From NCBI GenBank assembly GCA_020026395.1, contig JAHHQM010000002.1:1-64000 (forward strand): a DNA stretch of 64,000 bases, in the 5' to 3' direction. Within the stretch, counting starts at the first letter, position 1. Each line of letters begins with the position of its first letter. This stretch comes from Alistipes sp. (lineage in GTDB: Bacteria; Bacteroidota; Bacteroidia; Bacteroidales; Rikenellaceae). The translations under genes and the position numbers were made by a program. Positions 33,501-41,841 of the stretch are shown here, piece after piece. A model generated the notes under the pieces. It was not told where the DNA came from and did no database searches. It worked only from the letters and a program-made list of their open reading frames with translations.

Positions 33501-34550
33501 ATGATCGAGATCGAACAAAGCCTGTGGGGCATGAACGAGGAGGGCGAGGCCGTCATCCTCTATACGCTCCGCAACAATTCGGGAGCCGAGGTGCGCGTCA
33601 GCAATCTGGGCGCGGCCATCGTCGGCTTCACCACGCCCGACCGCAACGGGAAACTTGCCGACATCGTTTTGGGTTATGCATCGGCTACGGATTACCTGAA
33701 GGACACGACGGCAATGGGTCGCGTCGTGGGACGCACGGCGGGCATCACCCGTCTGGGTCGCCTCCACATCGACGATACGGACTACACGCTCGACCGCAAT
33801 GCGGGACGCCACCACAAGGACGGCGGTGCGAAAGGATTTTCGGAACACTTGTGGGAGAGCTGGGTTGAGAACAACCGCCTGGCGATGGCTCTTGCGTCGG
33901 AAAGCGGCGACATGGGTTATCCGGGTGAGGTGAACGCCCAGCTGATTTTCGACTTTGACGACGAAGGGACACTCGAAATCACCTACCTTGCCAAATCGGA
34001 GGCCGCAACTCCCGTCAATATGACGCACAACCTGTTGTTCAACCTTTCGGGGGCGTCTTCGGTGCTGGATCACGAGTTGCAACTCCACGCTTCGCGCGTT
34101 GCGGAGATCGACCCGATGGAGATCCCGACGGGCGTACTGTTGGACACCGCATCGACCGCCCTGGATTTTCACGCGTTCCGCCGTCTGAAGGAGGGCATCG
34201 ACTCGCCGTTTAACCACATTGCCGATCTGGGCGGTTACGACCATACGCTTGCCATCGACAACTGGAAGAAAAACATCCTTTGCGAGGCGGGCACGTTGCG
34301 CGATCCCCGCTCGGGACGCACCCTGCAACTTCTGACCTCGCAGCCCGCCCTTACGCTCTCGACGGCCAACACCCTGAAGGGCAGTTGTCCCGCGGGAAAA
34401 TCGGGCGCAGCGTACGAAGATTATGCGGGCGTAGGCCTTCGGGCGATGAATTTCCCCGATGCCGCAAACCATCCCGAATTCCCCTCGCCCCTGCTCGAAA
34501 AGGGAGAACTCTACTGTCAGAAGGTAGTTTTCCGCCCCGGAACCTATTGA
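33501..34550 (+). CDS. Aldose 1-epimerase (GalM) family protein lacking the catalytic residues
   Basis: A 349-residue protein with the full-length galactose-mutarotase fold. Family blocks are visible: 'VVGRTAGITRLGRL' (normally GR-x-x-NRI), 'HHKDGGAKGFSEHLW' (normally HLHGG-KGF), 'MGYPGEV', 'VNMTHNLLFNLSG' (normally NLTNHTYFNL), 'GGYDHTLAI' and 'VGLRAMNFPDAANHPEFP' (normally CLETQ-FPD-x-NHP). The two catalytic His and the catalytic Glu are replaced by Asp, Asn and Arg in this reading; the sugar-binding Asp of GGYDH is kept. I therefore doubt that it is an active mutarotase. No signal peptide is visible. It lies 65 bases after gltX behind a weak hairpin. Confidence 0.8.
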   Translation: MIEIEQSLWGMNEEGEAVILYTLRNNSGAEVRVSNLGAAIVGFTTPDRNGKLADIVLGYASATDYLKDTTAMGRVVGRTAGITRLGRLHIDDTDYTLDRNAGRHHKDGGAKGFSEHLWESWVENNRLAMALASESGDMGYPGEVNAQLIFDFDDEGTLEITYLAKSEAATPVNMTHNLLFNLSGASSVLDHELQLHASRVAEIDPMEIPTGVLLDTASTALDFHAFRRLKEGIDSPFNHIADLGGYDHTLAIDNWKKNILCEAGTLRDPRSGRTLQLLTSQPALTLSTANTLKGSCPAGKSGAAYEDYAGVGLRAMNFPDAANHPEFPSPLLEKGELYCQKVVFRPGTY

Positions 34551-34580
34551 TAACAAGGCCATAACAAGTAAAAGCCAAAG

Positions 34581-34617
34581 AAAAGGGAACAAAAGTAACC
34601 GCTTTTGCTCCCTTTTT
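34581..34617 (+). terminator. Terminator of the epimerase-like gene
   Basis: 15-bp stem with one mismatch (34581-34595 with 34602-34616) and a T tract. It ends two bases before the -7 box of the next promoter. Confidence 0.8.
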
Positions 34618-34619
34618 CG

Positions 34620-34627
34620 TATCTTTG
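34620..34627 (+). promoter_or_regulatory. -7 box of the thiamin-uptake operon
   Basis: TATCTTTG, perfect -7 consensus. The -33 region falls inside the preceding terminator and is not well defined. Confidence 0.6.
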
Positions 34628-34641
34628 CAGCGACAGTTCAA

Positions 34642-34716
34642 AAGGGGTGCCTTACTATCAGGCTGAGATTATACCCATTGTACCGGAGACGGATAATGCC
34701 GATACCGGGATGCAGC
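34642..34716 (+). promoter_or_regulatory. TPP (thiamin pyrophosphate) riboswitch
   Basis: The THI-box elements are all present: GGGGTGCC (34644-34651) with P3 loop, GGCTGAGATTATACCC (about 34661-34676) for pyrimidine binding, and GGATAATGCC (34691-34700) for the pyrophosphate side, then GGGATGCAG. P2 (GGGT/ACCC) and P3 (GCC/GGC) form. Nine bases starting at 34640 (AAAAGGGGT) can also pair with ACCCCTTTT at 34733-34741, between the aptamer and the start codon, a possible switch helix. It should repress the downstream thiamin-uptake genes when TPP is plentiful. Confidence 0.93.
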
Positions 34717-34768
34717 GTAATCAATACCACATACCCCTTTTCAGTTTTATTAATTATTTAATTTAACT

Positions 34769-37102
34769 ATGAAAAGGTTTTTACTTGCTTTGGCCGTATT
34801 TTCCATGGCCGCCAATGTCATGGCACAGGAAAAATCCGAAAAACATCAGGATTCCGTGCGCATGTTCCGCCTTCAGGAGGTCGAAGTCGTCGCAACACGA
34901 GCTTCAAAGACCATGCCTGTGGCACACAGCAATCTCTCGAAAGCAACCATTGCCCGTAACAGCTTCGGATTCGACATTCCGACGGTGCTGGCTCTGACGC
35001 CTTCGATGATCGCCACCAACGAGACCGGTATCGGTATCGGTGCCACCTCGATGCGTCTGAGAGGTACGGACGCAACCCGTCTGAATGTGACGATCAACGG
35101 CGTTTCGATGAACAACCCCGACTCGCACGCCATGTACTGGTACGATACGCCCGACCTGTTGTCGGCCGTAGGTTCGATCCAGGTACAGCGCGGTGCAGGT
35201 CTTTCGACCAACGGTACGGGTGCATTCGGCGGTGCCATCAACATGACCACCGACGCCCTGACCACCGAATTCGGCGGTGAGGCTTCGCTCTCGTACGGTT
35301 CGTACAACACCAACAAGCAGTCGGTTCACCTCTCGTCGGGTCTTTTGGGCAACCACTGGACGATCGACGCCCGCCTGTCGCACATCGCATCGGACGGTTT
35401 TGTCGATCGCGGTAAGACCGATCTGAAGTCCTACATGTTCCAGGCCGGTTACTATTCGGGCAATACGATGCTCAAGCTCGTATCGTTCGGCGGTAAGGCT
35501 TCGACCTACCTCACCTACGACGGTGTGACGAAAGAGGATATGGCGCTCTACGGCCGCCGTTACCACACGGGTGGTCAGTACGAGACGGCCAACGGCCCGT
35601 ATGTGCTGGCCGACGGTACCCACGTCAATTACTACGACGACCACACCGACAACTACCTTCAGTTGAACAATCAGTTGGTTTTCACCCACAAATTCAACGA
35701 TTCGTGGAAGATGAACGCCACGGCCTTCTACACCTACGGCTACGGTTACTACAAGCAGTACAAGGGTGGTAAGAAACTGGCCGAATACCTCAACATCCCC
35801 GCCGACAAGGTTTACACGCCCGAAGGCGACAAGATTCGTGCCGACCTGATCCGCGAGAAACTCATGGAGAACCACCTGTCGGGTATCAATGCCGCCGCAC
35901 ACTACACGACGCGCGGTCTGGATGTTTCGTTCGGCGGTTCGTACAGCTACTACACCTGCCCTCACTGGGGTAACCTCGACTGGGTCGACGGTCTCGAGGC
36001 CAAGGATTATGCAGGCCGCTGGTACGACAACGACGTCGAGAAGCACGATGCCAACCTCTTTGCACGTGCCAACTGGGAGATCTTCAAGGGCTTCCGTCTG
36101 TTCGCCGATATGCAGTACCGCTATGTAAACTACAACGCATGGGGTGTAAACGACAACAACATCGAGAAGACACCCGCTCCCGGTGAGGAGGGCGAAGGCA
36201 TGATGCAGCCCATCTCGGTTGACAAGACCTACCACTTCTTCAACCCGCACGCCGGTATCAGCTACGACTTCGGCAAGCACAGCAACGTCTATTTCTCGTT
36301 TGCCATCCAGCAGAAAGAGCCGACCCGTGGCGATTTCACAGATCGTTACCAGTTCGCACAGGGCAACATCAAGGAGTACCCCACTTCGGAGAAACTCTTC
36401 GACTATGAATTGGGTTACACCTTCCACTCGGAGAACTTCTCGGCAGGCATCAACCTCTACTACATGAAGTACGACAACCAGCTGGTTCCCATCGGCCGTA
36501 TCAACGACGGTTACGACTCGCTGAACGACAACGTGAAGGACAGCTACCGTCGCGGTATCGAGTTGTCGGCTGCCTGGAACGCCACCCGTTGGTTCACCCT
36601 TTCGGCCAACGCCACCTTCTCGCAGAACCGCATCGAGAACTACACGAACTACATCTCGGAGTACATCCACAACGACGATTACTCGGTCGAGGATTCGGGT
36701 TATGTCGAGGAGTACATGGGTACGACCCGTCTGGCCTTCTCGCCGAAAACCATCGCCAACGTAAACCTCGACTTCCACTACAAAGGATTTGAGGCCGTCC
36801 TGACCAACAAATACGTGTCGAAGCAGTACTTCACCAACTACGAGAACCCCGAAATGCAGTTGGATGCCTTCTTCGTATCGGATCTGAACCTGGGTTACAC
36901 GATGAAGACCCGTTCGGCCCGCTCGGTACGTTTCGGTGTGATGATCTACAACGTATTCGATACCCGCTACGAGGGTAACGGTTACGGATGGTCGGAGGCC
37001 GACACCAACACCACGACCGGAAAGACCGACATCAAGTACCACGCCTTCTACTTCCCGCAGGCTCCGCTCAACGTGCTGGCCAACGTCACCGTTAAGTTCT
37101 AA
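34769..37102 (+). CDS. TonB-dependent outer-membrane receptor, probably for thiamin
   Basis: A 777-residue outer-membrane receptor that imports a ligand with energy from TonB. The signal peptide 'FLLALAVFSMAANVMAQ' is followed directly by a plug domain ('FRLQEVEVVATRASKTMPV', 'SMRLRGTDATRLNVTINGV', 'GSIQVQRGAGLSTNGTGAFGG'). A 22-strand-type barrel rich in Tyr/Asn follows, ending 'PLNVLANVTVKF' with a C-terminal Phe. There is no N-terminal carboxypeptidase-like domain, so it is not of the SusC type. The TPP riboswitch in its leader and pnuT 8 bases downstream point to thiamin or a thiamin phosphate as the ligand, as in the OMthi system of Bacteroides. Confidence 0.9.
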   Translation: MKRFLLALAVFSMAANVMAQEKSEKHQDSVRMFRLQEVEVVATRASKTMPVAHSNLSKATIARNSFGFDIPTVLALTPSMIATNETGIGIGATSMRLRGTDATRLNVTINGVSMNNPDSHAMYWYDTPDLLSAVGSIQVQRGAGLSTNGTGAFGGAINMTTDALTTEFGGEASLSYGSYNTNKQSVHLSSGLLGNHWTIDARLSHIASDGFVDRGKTDLKSYMFQAGYYSGNTMLKLVSFGGKASTYLTYDGVTKEDMALYGRRYHTGGQYETANGPYVLADGTHVNYYDDHTDNYLQLNNQLVFTHKFNDSWKMNATAFYTYGYGYYKQYKGGKKLAEYLNIPADKVYTPEGDKIRADLIREKLMENHLSGINAAAHYTTRGLDVSFGGSYSYYTCPHWGNLDWVDGLEAKDYAGRWYDNDVEKHDANLFARANWEIFKGFRLFADMQYRYVNYNAWGVNDNNIEKTPAPGEEGEGMMQPISVDKTYHFFNPHAGISYDFGKHSNVYFSFAIQQKEPTRGDFTDRYQFAQGNIKEYPTSEKLFDYELGYTFHSENFSAGINLYYMKYDNQLVPIGRINDGYDSLNDNVKDSYRRGIELSAAWNATRWFTLSANATFSQNRIENYTNYISEYIHNDDYSVEDSGYVEEYMGTTRLAFSPKTIANVNLDFHYKGFEAVLTNKYVSKQYFTNYENPEMQLDAFFVSDLNLGYTMKTRSARSVRFGVMIYNVFDTRYEGNGYGWSEADTNTTTGKTDIKYHAFYFPQAPLNVLANVTVKF

Positions 37103-37110
37103 TCGAAGCT

Positions 37111-37701
37111 ATGGAAACGGATTGGAAACTGCTGCTGCAAATCGCAGGTGTCCTGCTCGGCCTCCTCTACCTGTGGCTTGAATACAAGGCCGACATCCGA
37201 TTGTGGATCGTGGGACTGATCATGCCCTTGGTGCATGGTACGCTCTACTTCTCGAAAGGATTGTATGCCGACGCCTCGATGCAGGTCTATTATGTGCTGG
37301 CAGGCCTCTACGGTTTGTTTGTCTGGATGCACCGCCGCCACGCCACGCACACCGACGATAAGAAGCAGGAAATGCCGATTATTCATACCCCCCTGAAGGT
37401 CGTTCCTGCCCTTATCGGAGTTTATGCCGCAGCACATGTGGGCATTTACTTCTTCCTGACGCGACTGACGAACAGCACCGTCCCCTTCTGGGACAGCCTC
37501 ACCACGGCACTCTCGATCGTGGCGATGTGGATGCTTTCGCGCAAACACGTCGAGCAGTGGCTCGTATGGTTGTTTGTCGATCTGGTGACCGTGGGACTCT
37601 ACTTCTACAAGGGAATCCCCCTCACGGCAGGCCTCTACTGCCTGTATTCCGTGTTGGCCTTTGCCGGTTACCTCCGCTGGAAAAAACAGGTCGCAAAATA
37701 G
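37111..37701 (+). CDS. pnuT: PnuC-family thiamin transporter PnuT
   Basis: A 196-residue inner-membrane protein of the PnuC/PnuT/SWEET-like fold with about seven hydrophobic helices. PnuC proteins carry nicotinamide riboside. The PnuT branch carries thiamin by facilitated diffusion, trapped by later phosphorylation. The family blocks 'GVLLGLLYLWLEYKADIRLW' and 'VYYVLAGLYGLFVW'-like segments and the late 'WLVWLFVDLVTVGLYFYKGI' are visible. The TPP riboswitch upstream decides for thiamin. The usual third partner, thiamin pyrophosphokinase (Tnr3), is not in this operon. The gene ends at a strong terminator. Confidence 0.88.
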   Translation: METDWKLLLQIAGVLLGLLYLWLEYKADIRLWIVGLIMPLVHGTLYFSKGLYADASMQVYYVLAGLYGLFVWMHRRHATHTDDKKQEMPIIHTPLKVVPALIGVYAAAHVGIYFFLTRLTNSTVPFWDSLTTALSIVAMWMLSRKHVEQWLVWLFVDLVTVGLYFYKGIPLTAGLYCLYSVLAFAGYLRWKKQVAK

Positions 37702-37722
37702 ATTCCGATCCCCCCAAAAACG

Positions 37723-37758
37723 AATCCCGTCTTACGTCGTGTAAGACGGGATTTTTTT
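37723..37758 (+). terminator. Terminator of the thiamin-uptake operon
   Basis: Perfect 13-bp stem (37723-37735 with 37741-37753) followed by a T run to 37758. Confidence 0.92.
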
Positions 37759-37952
37759 AGGTCTTTTCGGTTTGGACGGGATTTATACGGAAGGTTGTTT
37801 CGAGGGCTGAAACGGGGCGTTTTTATCCGCAAGCACCGATCTTAAGAGTCTGCTCAAGGGCACGCCTCACCACCGCTACCTTTCCGCACGCCTGCGTTCG
37901 AGAACCCGCACCTCCACGCCCGAAGATTCGCGCCTGCACCCCTATGCACAAA

Positions 37953-37990
37953 AAAAAGAGGGCAAACCCCGACGGGTTTACCCTCTTTTT
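37953..37990. terminator. Bidirectional terminator after the peptide transporter
   Basis: 17-bp stem with one mismatch (37953-37969 with 37974-37990) with A and T tracts. The 194 bases to its left (37759-37952) are a C-rich gap in which I see no gene or site. Confidence 0.82.
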
Positions 37991-38010
37991 ATTTTAAATC
38001 GACCGTTCGA

Positions 38011-39678
38011 TTAGTTGTCACCGGTTACATGCTCCAGCTTCTTCATGATCGAGAAGATGAAGGTTGCCGACAACAAGCACAGTACGATGAGGATCGACCA
38101 CAGAACCCACAAGGGCAGGCTTCCCCACAACATACCGATAATCGAAACGAGGTAGTTACCGAATGCGGTAGCGGCGAACCAGCCACCCATCATCAGACCC
38201 TTGTACTTGGGAGGAGCCACCTTCGACACGAACGAGATACCCATCGGCGAGAGGAACAGCTCGGCAAACGTCAGTACGAGGTAAGTCGAGATCAAGAGGT
38301 TCGGGGTTACGCGGTAATCGGTCGTCGTTGCAGCCAGATCGTTCGGAATAGGCAGACCGATCGAACCGAGTGCCATGATCGTGAAACCGAGTACGGCGAT
38401 GACCATACCGATACCGATCTTACGGGGAGCCGACGGCTCTTTGCCTTTGGCAGCCAGAGCACCGAACACTGCCATCGAGATAGGTGTCAGGGCAACTACG
38501 AAGAAGGGGTTGAACTGCTGGAATTTCTGGGGCAGGATCTCTACCGAAGCGTCCATCGTCGAGTATTTCCAGGCGAGGAGTGCCAATGCGGCAACTACGA
38601 CACCACACGAGATACCACGCTCTTTGCCTTTACCCTGGAAGAAGCCTACCAGACCGTAAACGGCAAATACGATCAGTACGAGGTTCCATACATCGAAACC
38701 GATACGGGTCAGACCCTCGGCCGACTTGGCCGTGTAGTCACGGGCGAAGAACGTCAGCGTCAGACCGTTCTGGTGGAATGCCATCCAGAAGAAGATTACA
38801 ACGGCGAATACGAGCAACAAAGCCTTCACGCGCGAACGGGTCTGCTCGGGAGTCAGATCATCGACATGAACGGCCCCTGCGGCGGCCTCCTTGGTGTTTA
38901 CGTCGGCGTGCTTGAAGGTCTTCTTACCCAACACGTAGATGGCCATCGAAAGGATCAGCGATACACAAGCCACGGCGAAGCCCCAGTGATAAGAACCGGC
39001 CAGCGAGTTGATGTAGTCGTTCGAGAAAGCCGTCAGGTCGGTTGCATACTGTGCCCCCTGCTGCGTAGCCAGCTCGGTGAACTTGTTCAAAGCCTCACCC
39101 GAGAGATTGCCGTCGAGGAAGCTGTGTGCCATTGCGGGGATGTCACCGTTGTAGAAGAAACCGTCCTTGCTCATATACCAGGCGGTGATCTTCTCGGCAG
39201 CGGTCGGAGCAAACAGGGCACCGATGTTGATGGCCATGTAGAAAATCGAGAATGCGGTATCACGCTTTGCCGAATACTTCGGATCGTCGTAGAGGTTACC
39301 GACCATTACCTGGAGGTTACCCTTGAAAAGACCCGTACCCAGTGCGATGAGGAACAGGGCACCGAACATGGCAGCGATACCGGCGATGTTGTTACCCGTC
39401 GGGATGGCCAGAGCCACATAACCGAGGAACATGACCACGATACCGGTGGTCACCATCTTACCGTAACCGAACTTGTCGGCCAGGTAACCGCCCAATACGG
39501 GCAGGAAATAAACCAGCGCGAGGAAGCCTCCGAAGATGTTGGAGGTCAAACCCGCCGTGAAACCGAATTTAGCCTGCAGGAAAAGCGTAAAGATTGCAAG
39601 CATGGTGTAGTATCCGAAACGCTCGCCCGTGTTGGCCAACGAAAGGATCCACAACCCTTTGGGATGTCCTTTAAACAT
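38011..39678 (-). CDS. dtpT: Proton-dependent oligopeptide transporter (POT/PTR2 family)
   Basis: A 555-residue inner-membrane symporter that imports di- and tripeptides with protons. The POT motif E-x-x-E-R-F-x-Y-Y is represented by 'NTGERFGYYTML' in helix 1, followed by 'GGYLADKFGYGKM' in the first loop and 'LGTGLFKGNLQVMVGNLY' in helices 4-5; 'FSIFYMAINIGALFAP' is the second POT signature. It has about 14 hydrophobic segments, with an extra pair in the middle as in bacterial DtpT. The long periplasmic loop around residues 170-215 ('YMSKDGFFYNGDIPAMAHSF') is larger than in E. coli relatives. It is a single gene with its own TATCTTTG promoter box (39758-39765). Confidence 0.92.
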   Translation of the reverse strand: MFKGHPKGLWILSLANTGERFGYYTMLAIFTLFLQAKFGFTAGLTSNIFGGFLALVYFLPVLGGYLADKFGYGKMVTTGIVVMFLGYVALAIPTGNNIAGIAAMFGALFLIALGTGLFKGNLQVMVGNLYDDPKYSAKRDTAFSIFYMAINIGALFAPTAAEKITAWYMSKDGFFYNGDIPAMAHSFLDGNLSGEALNKFTELATQQGAQYATDLTAFSNDYINSLAGSYHWGFAVACVSLILSMAIYVLGKKTFKHADVNTKEAAAGAVHVDDLTPEQTRSRVKALLLVFAVVIFFWMAFHQNGLTLTFFARDYTAKSAEGLTRIGFDVWNLVLIVFAVYGLVGFFQGKGKERGISCGVVVAALALLAWKYSTMDASVEILPQKFQQFNPFFVVALTPISMAVFGALAAKGKEPSAPRKIGIGMVIAVLGFTIMALGSIGLPIPNDLAATTTDYRVTPNLLISTYLVLTFAELFLSPMGISFVSKVAPPKYKGLMMGGWFAATAFGNYLVSIIGMLWGSLPLWVLWSILIVLCLLSATFIFSIMKKLEHVTGDN

Positions 39679-39757
39679 GATTGATTTGAGTTTTTTAGTT
39701 TGGTATTGTTGTTTCGATAATTTGTCGCTTTTAAAAATCCTATTTTCGCATCGCAGA

Positions 39758-39765
39758 CAAAGATA
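39758..39765 (-). promoter_or_regulatory. -7 box of the peptide-transporter promoter
   Basis: TATCTTTG on the minus strand, 80 bases before the start codon. Confidence 0.55.
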
Positions 39766-39778
39766 GAAAAATTTTTCG

Positions 39779-39786
39779 TATATTTG
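39779..39786 (+). promoter_or_regulatory. -7 box of the glgB promoter
   Basis: TATATTTG, 20 bases before glgB. It is divergent from the transporter promoter only 14 bases away. Confidence 0.55.
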
Positions 39787-39805
39787 TGTATTAACATATT
39801 TTTAT

Positions 39806-41839
39806 ATGTCAAAAAACGAGAAACATTTGCCCATCGTCCTTCACGACGAATGGCTTCGCCCGGTCGAAGGGCAGCTCACCGCACGCCACGAACGCGCCCG
39901 GGAGCGTTACGCAGAAATCGTCTCCTCGTCCCGATCCCTGCTCGATTATGCCAACGGCTATCTCTATTTCGGATGGCAGTGGGATCCGACACTCGACGGA
40001 TGGTGGTTTCGCGAGTGGTTGCCGGGGGCGCAGGATGTCTTCATCTTCGGCGATTTCAACAACTGGCAACGTACCGAGATCCGTCTCGAAAAGGACGAGC
40101 ACGGCGTATGGAGCGGATTTTTCCCCGCAGCCATGTACCGCGACCGCCTCACGCACGGATCGCTCTATAAGATCCACGTGCACGGCCCGAACGGCTGGCA
40201 CGACCGTATTCCCGCCTACGCCATGCGCGTGGTGCAGGACGACGACACGAAAAACTACAACGCCCAATTCTGGCAGCCCGACCGTCCGTTCGACTGGCAG
40301 GGCGACCAATTCACGCTCGACGACCACAGCCTTCTGATCTACGAGGCGCACGTGGGCATGGCGCAGGAGAAGGAGGGCGTCGGCACGTACCGCGAATTTA
40401 CCGAAAACATCCTTCCGCGCATCAAACGCGACGGCTATAACGCCGTCCAGCTGATGGCCATTGCCGAACACCCCTACTACGGGTCGTTCGGTTACCACGT
40501 ATCGAGTTTCTTCGCCCCCTCGTCGCGTTTCGGTACGCCCGAGGAGCTCAAGGAACTGATCCGTACGGCGCATAAGATGGGCATCGCCGTCATCATGGAT
40601 CTGGTACACGCCCACTACGTCAAAAACCTCAACGAGGGCATCAACGAACTCGACGGCACCGACCACCTTTATTCGCGTCCGGGTGCTGCGGGCGACCAAC
40701 CCTACTGGGATTCCAAAATCTTCGACTACGGCAAACACGAAGTCGAACATTTCCTGCTCTCGAACATCAAATACTGGCTCGACGAATACCATTTCGACGG
40801 TTTCCGCTTCGACGGCGTGACCTCGATGATCTACCATCACCACGGCCACACGGAGTTCGACTGCCGCGAGAAATTCTTCGACGAAGGGGTCAATGAGGAT
40901 GCCCTCACGTACCTGACCCTTGCCAACCAACTCGTCCACACGTTCCGTCCGCTGGCCGTCACCATCGCCGAGGATGTGAGCGGTATGCCGGGCATGTGCT
41001 GCCCGATCGACGAGGGCGGCATCGGATTCGACTACCGCCTCGGTATGGCCATTCCCGACTTCTGGATCCGCCTTTTGAAGGACATTCCCGACGAGGATTG
41101 GAACATTTGGGAGATGTGGTCGGTGATGACCTCGCGTCTGCCGTCGGTCAAGACCGTCGCCTACGCCGAATCGCACGACCAGGCGTTGGTCGGCGACAAG
41201 ACGCTCGCCTTCCGCCTGATGGACAAGGAGATGTATTTCCACATGGATCGCGCCTCGCAGAATCTGGTGATCGACCGCGGTATGGCACTCCACAAGATGA
41301 TCCGTCTGATGACCATCTCGACGGGCGGACAGGCCTACCTGAACTTTATGGGCAACGAATTCGGTCACCCCGAGTGGATCGACTTTCCGCGCGAGGGCAA
41401 CGATTGGAGCTACGCCCACGCACGCCGTCAGTGGTCACTGGCCGACGACGGATTGTTGCGCTACAAGTGGCTGGGCGATTTCGATCGGGCGATGATCGAA
41501 CTGGTCAAGAAATATAAGGTGCTGGAGGACGGCTACCCGTGGAATTTGCAGATGGACGAGCAGAACAAAACGATGGCCTTTGCCCACGGCAAGTTGCTAT
41601 TCGTGTTCAACTGGCACCCCGCGGCATCGATTCCCGATTACGAACTTCCCGTGAAGGCGGCCGGGCGTTACATCCCGATACTCTCGACCGACGAGAAGCG
41701 TTTCGGAGGCAGCGAACGCCAGGCACTCGACGGCAAGCATTTCTCCTTTGAGAAGAAAGACGACGAAGGAAATTCACATCCGTTTATCCGTATATACAAT
41801 ACATCGCGCACGGCAACCGTTTTCTTAAAAAACGATTAA
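39806..41839 (+). CDS. glgB: 1,4-alpha-glucan branching enzyme (GH13, eukaryote-like type)
   Basis: A 677-residue enzyme that makes alpha-1,6 branches in glycogen. An N-terminal CBM48 ('FIFGDFNNWQRTEIRL', near residue 75) is followed by the GH13 barrel. The catalytic Asp is in 'GFRFDGVTSM' (about residue 335), the acid/base Glu in 'TIAEDVSGMPG' (about 389), and the third Asp in 'AESHDQALVGDK' (about 456). 'LLIYEAHVGMAQ' and 'GFDYRLGMAIPDFWI' are characteristic of the eukaryote/Bacteroidetes form and not of E. coli GlgB. The C-terminal beta domain is complete. An MBL hydrolase gene follows after 2 bases. Confidence 0.93.
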   Translation: MSKNEKHLPIVLHDEWLRPVEGQLTARHERARERYAEIVSSSRSLLDYANGYLYFGWQWDPTLDGWWFREWLPGAQDVFIFGDFNNWQRTEIRLEKDEHGVWSGFFPAAMYRDRLTHGSLYKIHVHGPNGWHDRIPAYAMRVVQDDDTKNYNAQFWQPDRPFDWQGDQFTLDDHSLLIYEAHVGMAQEKEGVGTYREFTENILPRIKRDGYNAVQLMAIAEHPYYGSFGYHVSSFFAPSSRFGTPEELKELIRTAHKMGIAVIMDLVHAHYVKNLNEGINELDGTDHLYSRPGAAGDQPYWDSKIFDYGKHEVEHFLLSNIKYWLDEYHFDGFRFDGVTSMIYHHHGHTEFDCREKFFDEGVNEDALTYLTLANQLVHTFRPLAVTIAEDVSGMPGMCCPIDEGGIGFDYRLGMAIPDFWIRLLKDIPDEDWNIWEMWSVMTSRLPSVKTVAYAESHDQALVGDKTLAFRLMDKEMYFHMDRASQNLVIDRGMALHKMIRLMTISTGGQAYLNFMGNEFGHPEWIDFPREGNDWSYAHARRQWSLADDGLLRYKWLGDFDRAMIELVKKYKVLEDGYPWNLQMDEQNKTMAFAHGKLLFVFNWHPAASIPDYELPVKAAGRYIPILSTDEKRFGGSERQALDGKHFSFEKKDDEGNSHPFIRIYNTSRTATVFLKND

Positions 41840-41841
41840 GC

